Below, one piece after another: positions 44,598-56,900 of a stretch of DNA of 64,000 nt (position 1 is the stretch's first letter; every line of letters starts with the position of its first letter). Source of the stretch: Ascaphus truei (Eukaryota > Chordata > Amphibia > Anura > Ascaphidae); assembly GCA_036426205.1 (NCBI GenBank), contig CM071573.1, forward strand, positions 75,836,743 to 75,900,742, in the 5' to 3' direction. Below the pieces are notes generated by a model. That model ran no database searches and was not told where the DNA came from. It saw only the letters and a list, made by a program, of their open reading frames with translations. A program made the translations under genes and the position numbers.

Positions 44598-47383
44598 CTG
44601 GAATGTTGTACATTCCAGATATAAAAGCCCAGACATTCTAAACGGTGCTAAACCTTACTTATTTCTGTTTGTATCTTTCCAGCCGGGACTCTACCACACT
44701 TCTCAGGCAAATGGCAAAGGCAAGAAAGGGGTGAGGCAGAAAGCATCTTCTAAGATGATGAATAGAATACATCATTGTAAGGTCTCATTAATTAAATAGA
44801 GTAAGCTGAACCATGCACAATGAGCACACTGAAGGGATTTGGTTCACTAGACACAATACAGCTGCTGTTATTAGTCACAAATCCTAAGTACCAGGATGTT
44901 ACCAAGGTTGAGTAATTATTATTTATTGTACTGTATTTATAGACATGTATTTCCCATGAAACACTGGTGAAGGTTGCACTGTTTCACCCTACAGACACCT
45001 TTTCACCATTGGATGCCACGGCTGAACAACAGCTCATAATACAGTATCGTTTACTTAGGCGCCATTCTTAGGAAGAGGGGCCAGAGGGAAATATCTTATA
45101 CTCCTTCCCTGCCTGTGGGGTCTGTGTGTCCTTACTTCCCATTGTACTGTAAGCTGCTCCGACAGCAGTGAAGTTGAGATCTTTTCATTGCCCTTTGTCT
45201 TTTTTGGGCCTATCCCATAAGAAAGAGGGGTGCTGTTCTGAAAAAAAGCTACACACGTCCCAGAGAAAGCGACTGACATGCTAATCCAATGGTGGCATTT
45301 CCACTAGCATAATATTTCCCATAAGGTTTTAAGCATAAACCACATAACTAATAAGTGACCGCTTCCTTTGGGTACCTGGTTTATGGCTAACATTATAAAT
45401 GGGCTTTGTTAATACACTAAAACATGTGAAACAATACTGTAGATATCACATAGCATCATAATATTAAACGTCTGAGATTTTGTATACAACTTCTATCATC
45501 ATAACTTGTATAATGTCACCAGTTCCAAATAGTAATAATCTAGGCATATAGTAATCCTGAGTAGTATTGACGAAATATGCTCAACAATACAGAAAGTCAA
45601 GGTTTATTCACCAGAACTTCACTGCGACTATGATGATTAAGAGAATTATAAAAAAAACAACAAACTGGTTTGATGATTAACACGATTCCATGTAAATTCA
45701 ATACGCGATACTGTAAGTGGTGGCATTTTACATGGTGCTACCTTATTGTCATGCTTATTTGATTAAACATTCGAAAAAGAGCTGAGATTAAGCTCATTTA
45801 ATAGGTCGTGTCCTAGTATCTGCTGCCAGCTCCAGATGCTTTCTGCTGACCTCGTTTCCCACAGCAAAGACAGTTCTCATTGGCAAACATCTGCGAGGGA
45901 CAAACTGTCTGCTGCGTATAGACTGACCCACTGAGAAGACTGAGGCTTACATTCATTTTTTGGGGTGTATGAAAGGTGTGTTCAGGGAACATTATATGAT
46001 TTTACAGTTTCTTAAAAATCATATAATCAAAGGACTGCATAAGTTATAAAAACACAAGCACTGATATGCTTTGAACACATTTAAAATGGGCGCATGGAAA
46101 CAAGAGCAAACCACACAGCTGGTCGATTTTTATTAGAATTTCAAATGAACGCAGACATCATGTATGCAAACAAGTCTAGGAAAAGGAAGCATGTGACAGT
46201 GGTGAAGTTTAGTCAGAATAGCAATACTGGAAAGGAATAGACAAAAATGTAAGGAACATTACCCGATCATGGATGGAAACATGTTTCATTAGAAATATGG
46301 TGGCTTAGAAAAGCTTTTCTATTTGATAACCGTCACGGACAATGATTCCAGTCCTTCTACTGCACATAGGGGGGAATTCACAAAGCTCCAATAAGGCAAT
46401 GGCAGATAATGCGGATTCGAGCTCCAGCACCCCTTGTTTAGTGAATCCCATCCGTACTCTGTCAGGCTTTATTCGCACATGCAATTTGCTTTGTTCTGGC
46501 AGTTACATAGTTATATAGTAGACGAGGTTGAAAGAAGACATACTGTATCTCCATCTATGTTCAACCTATACTACATGCAATGCAGATACTTATCCTATAT
46601 CCTATTAAACAGTAGGAAACATGTTGACCAGGTTTGCAGATGCTTATGGGAAAATGAGGTCACATTAATTTATTTCAAATTGTTCCTCCATATTTTTAAC
46701 TTCAAAAATATTATTTAACTGAAAGAGTTTATAAAGCAGCAATATCCCCGACTTGTTTTATGCTATGTCTTCTTTTCAAATAATCAAAACCCCCAGATTT
46801 TTCCCTCCCTTTTGGGAACTCGCTATTGTCATTGGGCCAACCTCACTCCTGTAAGCCAATAGAAAGCTGGCCATCGTTGTGACTTCAGTGACTGGTTTTA
46901 GTTACTGTACAGTGTGTGCCATGTCGGGGGTAACATTGCAGTGCTCAGACATCAGCAGAATTGTATTGAAGGCCCCCCCGGTGTGGAAGGCATTAGATTA
47001 GTACAGTAAAACAATATTCAAAAGGAATGGGGGCATTTCTCCACATTATCTCACCCAGTGTTCTTTTTCCATGTTAATTTTACTAATAAAATATTGTTTT
47101 TATCTGCATATTGATTTTTTTTGTGTGTTTCCAAATTTCAAGTTACTGTATAATCTTGAACCCACAAATTGTGCTGTAGAAGTCCTCTTATGAAGGACAT
47201 GTCCCCCCCGATCATGTAACCCCATGCACTTGGATTGATTGGAACTACAGTAGCAAGCAACATAAAAGTGGAACCAGGGAAGCAAATAGCAACATAACCA
47301 GTGAATATTAGCATGGGAATAACGTGATCTTTCATATTGTCCTTGCTGCAATGCATTCACTTCTCTAATGTGCAACCAAACGC
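44598..47383. other. Low-information DNA with a dispersed-repeat fragment at about 46500-46640
   Basis: The segment with GTAGACGAGGTTGAAAGAAG (46519) and TGTTCAACCTATACTACATG matches the longer copy at 60000-60120. GGGGGGAATTCACAAAGCTC near 46369 and TTTAGTGAATCCC near 46437 hint at another MITE. No exon is recognised; this stretch is 3' of RGR and may hold its 3' UTR, but I found no certain polyadenylation site. Confidence 0.4.
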
Positions 47384-47691
47384 TAGAGATGGGCGAATTT
47401 TTTTGGCAAACTTGGATCTGCAGCGGATCGACCGGTTCATTTGGATCACGGATTTCAGCGGATCAATCTCAAAAAGGGCGATTCGCGTTTTACGGATTAT
47501 TATTACCAATACAAGTCTGCAACCCCTTATTGGATTCAACAAAACCGTCCACAGGTCGTATCCAGCGGATTGAATCTGCGCGGATTGAAACCGCCCAAAT
47601 CCGTTTGCGGATTTTACAAAGCAAAATGGATTTTGGGGGTAACATCAGCGAAAATTCGGGAAACGGATTTGGGCGGATTCGCCCATCTCTA
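47384..47691. mobile_element. MITE with TAGAGATGGGCGAAT ends and a perfect 8-bp duplication
   Basis: The ends TAGAGATGGGCGAAT and the inverse ATTCGCCCATCTCTA are perfect. The flanks CCAAACGC at 47376-47383 and 47692-47699 are identical, an 8-bp duplication of hAT type. It is 308 bp long and its interior repeats GCGGATT-type strings in both orientations. It lies just 3' of the RGR stop codon, possibly in its 3' UTR or beyond. Confidence 0.9.
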
Positions 47692-47791
47692 CCAAACGCC
47701 TGTGTACATTACATAACATTTCTCTCGACTACCTGTTTCTGGGCGCTAATCATACGTATACGAGAAGTACAGTTTTGCTCTGTACAGCAGG

Positions 47792-47935
47792 TTACTTTGT
47801 TTTGTTCTCAGTTTCTGCTTTTTCAACCTTTTGTCCGGTAAGAAACTGCCAGATCCCACCTCTGTAATGCTCATTTCCAAGTCCATATACAAAGGCGTTC
47901 ACTGCGGGTGAAATCTTGGCCAAGATGGCTGGCAT
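47792..47935 (-). CDS. rgr: RGR exon 7 (stop codon)
   Basis: The acceptor is TTCTTGCAG. It encodes 47 residues and TAA: TM7 with the retinal-binding Lys255, NAFVYGLGNEHYRGGIW, and a hydrophilic Lys/Glu-rich tail ending ENKTK. It is separated from exon 6 by a 6.3-kb intron that holds the LTR element. Confidence 0.95.
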   Translation of the reverse strand: MPAILAKISPAVNAFVYGLGNEHYRGGIWQFLTGQKVEKAETENKTK

Positions 47936-50900
47936 CTGCAAGAAGACACAAAAGTACTGTGTTGGACACAAAGTACTGGGCACTCACTGTATTAAGCATG
48001 TCAAGGGAATAACGCTACAGACATTTACTCACTTAACCATTGTCCTGCTTACCTAATTTTTATAAAACATGTTGTACTATTTTAACAAGCTGTCCCCTTT
48101 CTATATTTTCCTGCTGTCGTATCCCAGACATTTTTTAGCCCATTTTAAACATTACTGTTATTTTCCTTTGCAGTTACAGACTATGCTTTATCATGGGTAT
48201 TATATGATACACAAAGGAAGAGGAGGAAGCAGCACGGATTTCCAAATACAGTTATTTATTATGCTATAAATAACCAACGTTTTTGCTGCACGCACCACCA
48301 TTCTTAACAAATTTGACACCCACTACAATTCAATATGCCGTTTTGTTCTCCAATGCAACTACAACACACACCACTGCGAAATGTTCAAAGAACTAGATTG
48401 GTCATCACTTGAGTCTAGGCGCAAAGTTAATCTTTCCTGTCTTGCCTTCAAATACTTTCTGGGCAAGCTACCCAGCTATCTGAACAAGCTCCTCACCCCT
48501 ACCACTTGCAGCACCTATCATCTGAGATCAGACTCCAAAAGACTGTTCATGGTCCCAAGGCTCAACAAAGTATCCGGCCGCTCCTCCTTCTCTTACTGTG
48601 CACCCCAAAACTGGAACAGTCTACCGGAGATTCTCACATCCACTACCAGTTTAAGTTCATTCAAAACCAAAGCTGTCTAACATTTTAATCTGGTCTGTAA
48701 CTGTTATATATAACCATAATATATATTATCTTTAAGTATGTGTAGCCCCGGTAAGAAATGGGGGCTATATATCTTTCTCCTACTGGTGTAAGTCCTGTTA
48801 AGGGCAGGCCGCCAGTAGTTATCATGGGTTTTTCCCCCACATCAAGCCCTGCCTTGAGTGATAGAGGCAGGCCCCTGACTCTGCCTGCAGGCCTGAGACA
48901 CAGGGGAGGTCCTGGTGACATCATGAGGGGTGGGGCTGTCTAAAGTTAGTCTGCCTGTTCCTGTAAGTGACAAGTAGTTCTGTCCTGGGAGCAGAGAGTG
49001 CTGGAGCAGAGAGAGAGAAAGAGAGAGAGAGAGATGGTCTGGGAGTTTGAAGGAGAGGAGACGCTCAGCACCTTGAGTAGAGCTGATAGCACGGTAGTGC
49101 TGTGGACCAATGCCTCTCACCCTGCTGAGGGGGTGAGGGGGGGAAGATCTACCCTCACCCAGAGAGTACATCCTGGAGGTGGGGGTTGGGGTATTGAAGC
49201 CCCAAACAGCCCATCCTGCTAGGGTACAGCCTGGAGGAGAGGAGTGGAGGAATAGACCTGTTACAATTGGAAGCACTGCTGTATATGAACTGCTGCGGTG
49301 CATATGAACTGCTGCTTGGGTGCTGTGTTAAGGACAATAAAGAGACATTGCTGCTTTTATATAAAGACTGTGTGAGATCTGGATCATTTGCCCTGGGACC
49401 AGGGTTTCTCTGTAAGGGTCCCACCCCATATCCCTGGGGCTTATAGAGATGGAGGCTCTGCACCACAAGGACTGCTAAGAAGATGGAGGCATATACCCCA
49501 GAAGCCTGTCCCTGTTATCCCCACTACCAACGCGGGAGACTCAGGCCCTCCTGTTCCTCACAGGTATGCACCACCAACATACACGTAACCAGCCCTCACT
49601 ACACCCTAGAGGTCCAATCTGCGACCGGGAGGGGGGGGGGGGGGAAACATGGGTTACATTTGGAGGCGAGCTGCTGAGATCCAGAACAGAACAGGCTTTC
49701 AGTGAAGCAGAGCGGAAAGAGTGAAGTGCACCTTCCGTGCAAGTACTGGAGAGAGTAGGGCATGTAATACCAGGGGTAGTCAAGGGAGCGTGGATTCCCG
49801 CACAGTACGCCCTGGGTGCCCTAAGAGGGTGTTGTAAGATGGGTGTGGAGCTATAGCTGTCCTAGTCCCTTGAGGCAGATAGTGTGAGGCAACTGGGGGG
49901 GTTAGCCTGTTAACTTGTCCAGGGACCATGGCCCAGGGCCCGCACTATGAGTGGCCAAAAGTAGGAGACACCCGTACCTTAGGGAGATGCCCGGGTACAC
50001 TAGCCAGCACCCACATAAAACCCACCACAGAGTACTTGTAGGAACTGTCAGCGAGTGCGGTGCACAGAGAGAGAGTTCTGCCTAGCCTGGGGTATGCCAC
50101 ATCATATCAGTGGGTAAAGCATCAGTGAAAGCATGCAGAGAGCGTTTAGTGAACAGTGTGAGAACAGTCACTGTCTAGGAACAAGCTATACACTAGACAC
50201 TGAGAATAGTACAATTATACATTTGGAGGGCTCATCAAAGATGGCGGCCGTCACTACATGTGCTCCGCGGAGCAAGAAAGAGTTAAAAATGGCGACCGCA
50301 GTGCCATCCACGGCCCAGCAGTTAGCAGCCGAACTAAAATGGCGACTCCCGCCAATCCTGGATCGCACACGTGAACCGTGCAAAGAGACTGTCAGAGAAA
50401 TGTGGAGGGAGATATGCAGGGGTTTGCCGCCAAACCCAGATCCCCTGCAAAAGGAGCGAAGTGGCGCGAAAGCCGAAAGCCCACCCACCTGTGCTGTGAC
50501 TGGCCAACAGACAAGGCCACGTCACACTGAGAGAAGGAGTGCCCCTCCTGATGTTTCCACCAGAGGGAGGGGGCACAAGGAGAACCAATCAGGAGCGTCC
50601 TTCCCGGGAGGGACAGGAAGTGAGAGCGAGGAGCTTCACTTTTGTCTGACATTCACAGAGAGCGGAGCTGAAACATTGAACTGTTCCACCCCTTAGCTAA
50701 CTATGTCAGAACTGAGCACGACGGTTTTCCAACTCCCAGAAGGCTACCTGGTGGTGGAGATCGAGGGCCGAGAGTACCTCCGGTGTCTGTCCGTCCACTG
50801 CAGGACACCCGGAACGGCCGCAAGCACCAAAGCACGATGCCCTCAATGTGGCACGTACTACTTATGGCCTAACGAACCATGGCCCATGCTAAAGACCCCT

Positions 50901-53900
50901 TGTGGTGCCTCTCCGGGAACACTAACGGAGGTGGGATAGACAGCGGACGAGGCTGCCCTAGTTCCCTGCACCACTACTGAGGTGGGAACCAAGGCCCAGC
51001 CGACTACAGAGTCGAGCGGAGATCCGGCGGAGAAGAGCACGACCGCAGTAGAGGTACCGGAGCGGGCCCGTTTCATACCACTACCCACTGGCGGGGCCGC
51101 AAAAGACCCAGGTGACTCCCTAGCGGAAGATCCGATCAAGTCGTCTTCGGAGGAAGAAGATGCCGTTTCATCTGTGGGGATGCGCCTACAGGCGAACCAC
51201 CCCAGCTGTAAGAAAGATGGCGGTCCACTTACCGGAGAGAGGGAGCATATGAGTCCGGACACCCACCGACGGCGAGCGCTGGTGCGGCCTGAGGCACGTA
51301 GAAGTCCCACGGCCGTGGTGACTCCCAGTGCGGCGGAGACGGGATCCGAGACGGCTCCGGAGGAACCAGATGTCATCCGCCGGCAGCGGAGCGGTAAGGA
51401 GACTCCACCACCCCCTTACTCCCGCCTGGCGAAGAAGGATCCTGCAGAGGACAAGAAGGAGAGGCTTGCGCCCTACTTACCCGTCCGTGGACTGGATGAT
51501 CCACCACCGCCCCTTCCGGTCTTCGACGCACTTCCGGTGCGTGACCACGGAGCGGCTGGAGATTCCGCGGGTGGCAACGATGATGACACTTCCGGTTCCG
51601 GCTGGCACGGAGGACCGGCAGCCATCTTTGCAGATGAGGAGCCGCCATGGTGGCTGCACTTGCCAACCTTGACCGCCACGGCATTCACAGAGGAGCAAGA
51701 AGCACGCCGGAGAGGGCAGGCAAGAAAGTGCCCAGTGGTTGCGGTATCACCCGCTTGCTGGACATTGAAACGGACATTGCCCCAGACCCAGCCCCTAGCG
51801 TCCTTGCCCCGGCCACTGCCCCTGCCCCGTCACGAGTCATGACACCGGGACCTAGCGGGGATTAGTTAAGTAAGAACCCCAAGTATTCCAAAGATTTGCG
51901 GGATTGGGAACTAAGTGACGAGGGATCTGATGGGGAAGTACCATATGATACTGTGATACGTATGCCTAACCATGTACCTTTTTCTCCTGTGCCTAGAGGG
52001 AGGGCCCGAGGGTCCCATACTACTGCTGAGGCCGGGCCTGTAAGTAAAGTGGTCCACAAAATGAATCCTACCATCTACATTAACGCTAAGGGTAGACGCA
52101 GCTGCTCGCGCTCTACAGAGGCGATCACGTCCAGTGTCTCATCACAAGCTGAGTCCGAGACAGGTACTTCTAGCCCCATGTCAGAGTACGAGCACCGTGA
52201 CAAGTGGTGGGCACCCCTGTTCACTGGTTACCACAAAGGGATGGACCGCACCAGGTTCCTGTTGATCAGGAACAACATAGTTGATCTTTGGTGGGCGGTA
52301 GGTGCCTATACTCCCCAGGAGGTGGCGGATGAGTTAGAGCACAGATACCAGGAGATAGAGCAAAAACTCCTCATGCCTAAGGGGCCTAGTATATTGTATG
52401 ATGACATTGCTCCTGCAGAACCAGAGTTTTGGGTACTGCCAAGCAGGGCGGGTCCTAAGAAACTGCCTAAGTTGAGCAGAGTAGACAGAGCCATAGTATT
52501 CAGGTATAGGCAGTCCCACGGGTACGAGTACCCTTATGTACCTGAACCCATAATGAGGGAAATAGAGGAGAACAGAGATAGTTGGCTCAGGGAGGCCGTA
52601 CAAGAGTATTTGAGAACGAAGTTTGGTAAGGCGGGTTACCACAATGAGGACCGAATCAGTGAGGTGGTCCGGGCCTGGAGTATAGGGCGATGCATATACA
52701 TGCACAGTGTGATATACCGTCCGGAGTCTGGGTCGGTGCAACCCTACTACATTACCATAACTGACCACAATGGAAGGAAGGTACGGAAGCCTGACCCGAA
52801 ACATTATCATTAATGGTTCTCCCCGTTGGGAGTAACCGTGCTGTTGTATACTGTACCACCTGGTGAATGTTTCAAGTAATGTCATAATCTGCAATGCATT
52901 GTTTCCCAGGTTTGTTCACCGCAGGATGGTGCTGCTAAAGTTAGGTCCAAGTGGGGACCATTGGATTCCACCTGAGGGAGAGTGTAACCCCGGTAAGATA
53001 TGGGGGTTATATATCTTTCTCCTACTGGTGTAAATCCTGTTAAGGGCAGGCCGCCAGTAGTTATCATGGGTTTTTCCCCCACATCAAGCCCTGCCTTGAG
53101 TGATAGAGGCAGGCCCCTGACTCTGTCTGCAGGCCTGAGACAGAGGGGAGGTCCTCGTGACATCATGAGGGGTGGGGCTGTCTAAAGTTAGTCTGCCTGT
53201 TCCTATAAGTGACAAGTAGTTATGTCCTGGGAGCTGAGGAGTTGAGTTCTGTCTTGGGAGCAGAGAGTGCTGGAGCAGAGAGAGAGAGAGATGGTCTGGG
53301 AGTTTGAAGGAGACAGGAGAGGAGACGCTCAGCACCTTGAGTAGAGCTGATAGCACGGTAGTGCTGTGGACCTATGCCCCTCACCCTGCTGAGGGGGTGA
53401 GGGGGGGAAGATCTACCCTCACACAGAGAGTACATCCTGGAGGTGGGGGTTGGGGTATTGAAGCCCCAAACAGCCCATCCTGCTAGGGTACAGCCTGGAG
53501 GAGAGGAGTGGAGGAATAGACCTGTTACAATTGGAAGCACTGCTGTATATGAACTGCTGCGGTGCATATGAACTGCTGCTTGAGTGCTGTGTTAAGGACA
53601 ATAAAGAGACATTGCTGCTTTTATATAAAGACTGTGTGAGATCTGGATCATTTGCCCTGGGACCAGGGTTTCTCTCTAAGGGTCTCACCCCATATCCCTG
53701 GGGCGTATAGAGATGGAGGCGCTGCACCACAAGGACTGCTAAGAAGATGGAGGCATATACCCCAGAAGCCTGTCCTTGTTATACCCACTGCCAACGCGGG
53801 AGACTCAGGCCCTCCTGTTCCTCACAGGTATGCACCACCAACATGCATGTTGCCAGCCCTCACTACACCCTAGAGGTCCAATCTGCGACCAGGGGGGAGG

Positions 53901-56900
53901 GGGGGCGGGGGGGGGGGGGGGGGGGGGGGGCATGGGTTACATATGCATGCAATTTCTTGTATATAATATATACCCTGTTCACTTATGTAACTGTATTTCT
54001 AACCATGTATTATTTGTCATCTTAACCCTATGCCCAGGACATACTTCAAAACGAGAGGTAACTCTCAATGTATTACTTCCTGGTAACACATTTTATAAAT
54101 AAATTCTCAAGGCGATGGCCATTCTCTTGCTAGTTCTGTTGACATGGACTTTTTGTAAGTTTCAGGGCAACATCTCACTGGTCCCACCCACACTACACAG
54201 CATTTAATGACTGGAACGCAGGCTTTTCTTACCATGCGGAGTTTCGGAGAAAGGATGGTCGCATCCTGAACGATGGCGTAAAAGCACAGAAGAGAATACG
54301 GCCCCCAACAAATCGCCAATGCCTTTACTGGTAAACCTGTGCTGAACTAAGGAGAAAGATTGGATAAGACACACTTAAAAATGTTACCATAGCATAAACA
54401 AAAAACAAAATCCCTCGTTACGGTCATACACAATATAAAGAATGTCTGTGTTGATCACATAACAAAGGTGTAGGAATAAATGTAACAATATTTGTTGATC
54501 TGTGTAGCCTTCAACTTGAAATATCTAGCTGCTGAAATGTGAAATACTGCTTTATCTCTTTGACACATCGTCTGTTAGTATCGATCTGTCGCCTGCCGCG
54601 GTTATGAAAGTCATGCATTAAGTAAATAGTATTTATTAGAACTCTGCGTTATTTGTCTGCCCCATCATTTTCACTGGATATCTCCAGCCACTGTTTGGAT
54701 CATCCTCCTTCCTACGTCTCTTTTCCTTTCACGTGAATGGATACAACATCTCAAAGGGCTGCAAGGCAAGTCCGTTTGCGTGGACCTCAAAATCAATTCA
54801 TTTTGAAGAGCCAAAGAGATTTATACAACATTGAAGCCATTGTTGTGGCATTACATCAGCATAAACCAAATGCTTAAAACTTTCACAGTAGAAACAATTC
54901 AATCAATTCACTAAACACAGAAAGGGGATTACCACGATTCCCCAGCAATCTTCTTATGAGCAGCCCTAAGAATGTAGACGCTAAAATAAAAAGTGTTAGA
55001 TGGTGTGGTGTACAGTATGTACCTTGAACTGCCCACTTTTCTTCAACTTCTGGTGTATTGACTGGTAAGCCGTCATCATGATGAACAGGGGGATTAGAAA
55101 CTCAAAGAAGGCCAGAGGAAGAAGGAATGAGATGAAATTTCTGTCAAAGCAAAGGAGAAGGAGAAAGAACATTTGCTGTTAAAACCACAATATCATGTTG
55201 ACTACTGGTCCACATTTAATTTTCAGACAACTATTCACTAGTGTAGGGATGGCAACCTCCAGTCCTCAATGGCCTGTTTTATGGAAGTTCCTGCTTCAGC
55301 ACAGGTGCTCAATCAGTCCCTGCCTCAGCAGAGGTGGCTCAATCAGTTCCTGCATCAGCAGAGGTGGCTCAATCAGTTCCTGCATCAGCAGAGGTGGCTC
55401 AACCAGTCCCGGCTTCAGCACAGGTGCTCAATCAGTCCCTGCTTCAGCACAGGTGTCTCAATCAATCCCTGCTTCCACAAAGGTTGCTCAATCAGTCCCT
55501 GCTTCAGCACAGGTGGCTCAATCTGAGGCTCAGTCTTTCACTGAGCCTCTGATTGAGTCACCTGTGCTGAAGCAGAGATATTCTTAAAACCTGACCTGTT
55601 GGTGGCCCTTGACGACTGGGGTTGGCCACCCCTGTTTTACAGTATTACAGCAGCCTCATATTCTATCTCTAATATATTGTTGACTCATTTAAACAGTTTC
55701 GGTTGAACCTTACCTGTCTCCCTTGGTGTAATCTAATGTACAGCAGGTCCTTAAAGGTTCATAGTCATATTCACCCCACCCAAAAAGGGGCATCACAGAC
55801 CAGAAGGCAGAGAAGGCCCAGACAAACATTACCACTGATACTGCTGTGCTCCAGTGTAGCTTACTACCTGCAAAGATACACGAGGGGTTGTAATGTATAA
55901 ACAAGCCTCTGATATTCTCTACACACAGCAAGCCATGATTGTGTGGGCTGTTAGGTGTTGTGGACAGAGTGTGCTTGGTCAGAAAGCAGGCAGTGGAAAC
56001 GAATTAATCTCACTAACAACAACCAACACCTTTATGTAGACAGAAACAAATAAAGCAGAGCTAGAGAGCTTCTGAAAAGATACGTATTCTTCACTCTACA
56101 TGTTACAGTGCCCACAATGCATCCCCAACACCCCTCTCCCATTAGCCGATGTCATCATCAATTAACCTGGGGCGCATTTAACTGTGCTGTAGTCGCTATA
56201 AATCAGTATTTTTCAAACCTCTCCCCGTTCCCCACATCACCATTCTATTAATATGCAAAAAAAAAAAAGTGCATTAACCTGGATGCAAGCACAGGGGTTA
56301 TTCCCAAAACCTCGTGTGGCTGTGGGTCACGAGGAGAGGTTTGAAAACACTGCTCTAAAGCACTTGGTGGGCAAGAAATTGCAGAAAAAAATTAGGGGAA
56401 TCCCGGATGCCAGGAAAATGTGGGCAAATTGGAGCATATACAGCTGGCTCCAGGGAAAGTTCACCCTGAGGGCCTTCTAAAGTGGTGCCACTTGTGGAAC
56501 AGAATCTTCGTAAATGGTCAACATGGCAATTCCAGTCTTGTCCATCTGCAATTTGCATGTAGGTCCTCTGACTTACTGTAGGACTTTGGTACAGCTCAAA
56601 AGCATCACATGAATATGAATCTTATGGACTGAAAGAACACTAGGATGATGATGAGAAGAAAGAGCCTGGTTCTGCTTTTGTTGTAAGTCTTGAAACTGTA
56701 GTTCTGGGTTGAGACGGGCAAGGCAGGTCTTGAGACAACATCCCATGAGCAGCTTGACTGGGCTGACTCCAGTACTCAGCATGGAGTGACATGTTAAGAA
56801 AAGAGGAAATAAGCAAGCATTGTCAGCCAATCACCCTCACATCTTTGGTTGTCAGTACCATCAGTTCAGCTTGTCTATTTGCTTGTGGACAGCGAGAAGC

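Larger units (their letters stand above)
48741..53941 (+). mobile_element. Complete LTR retrotransposon, apparently non-autonomous, 5.2 kb
   Basis: Two direct LTRs (918 and 959 bp), each TGTA...TTACA, bound a 3.3-kb interior. The 4-bp target duplication TATG lies at 48737-48740 and 53942-53945. A tRNA-type primer site follows the left LTR by 2 bp and a polypurine tract, GAGGGAGAG, abuts the right LTR. The interior has four plus-strand open frames but none shows reverse transcriptase, RNase H, protease or integrase motifs, so mobilisation would need partner proteins. The high similarity of the LTRs argues for a fairly recent insertion. It lies antisense to RGR, within intron 6. Confidence 0.88.

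Noticed and set aside
47368..47841. 157-codon plus-strand frame
   Set aside because: Runs through a hAT-type MITE and antisense to RGR exon 7.
50858..51376. 172-codon minus-strand frame
   Set aside because: Antisense shadow of the GC-rich proline-rich frame 3.
52334..52894. 186-codon minus-strand frame
   Set aside because: Antisense shadow of LTR-element frame 4, which has the better protein-like composition.
54107..54319. 70-codon frame as a stand-alone gene
   Set aside because: It is RGR exon 6 read through its donor site into the intron.
55195..55587. 130-codon repetitive frame, and the array itself as a CRISPR
   Set aside because: The array is a tandem expansion inside a hAT MITE with no unique spacers, in a vertebrate genome.
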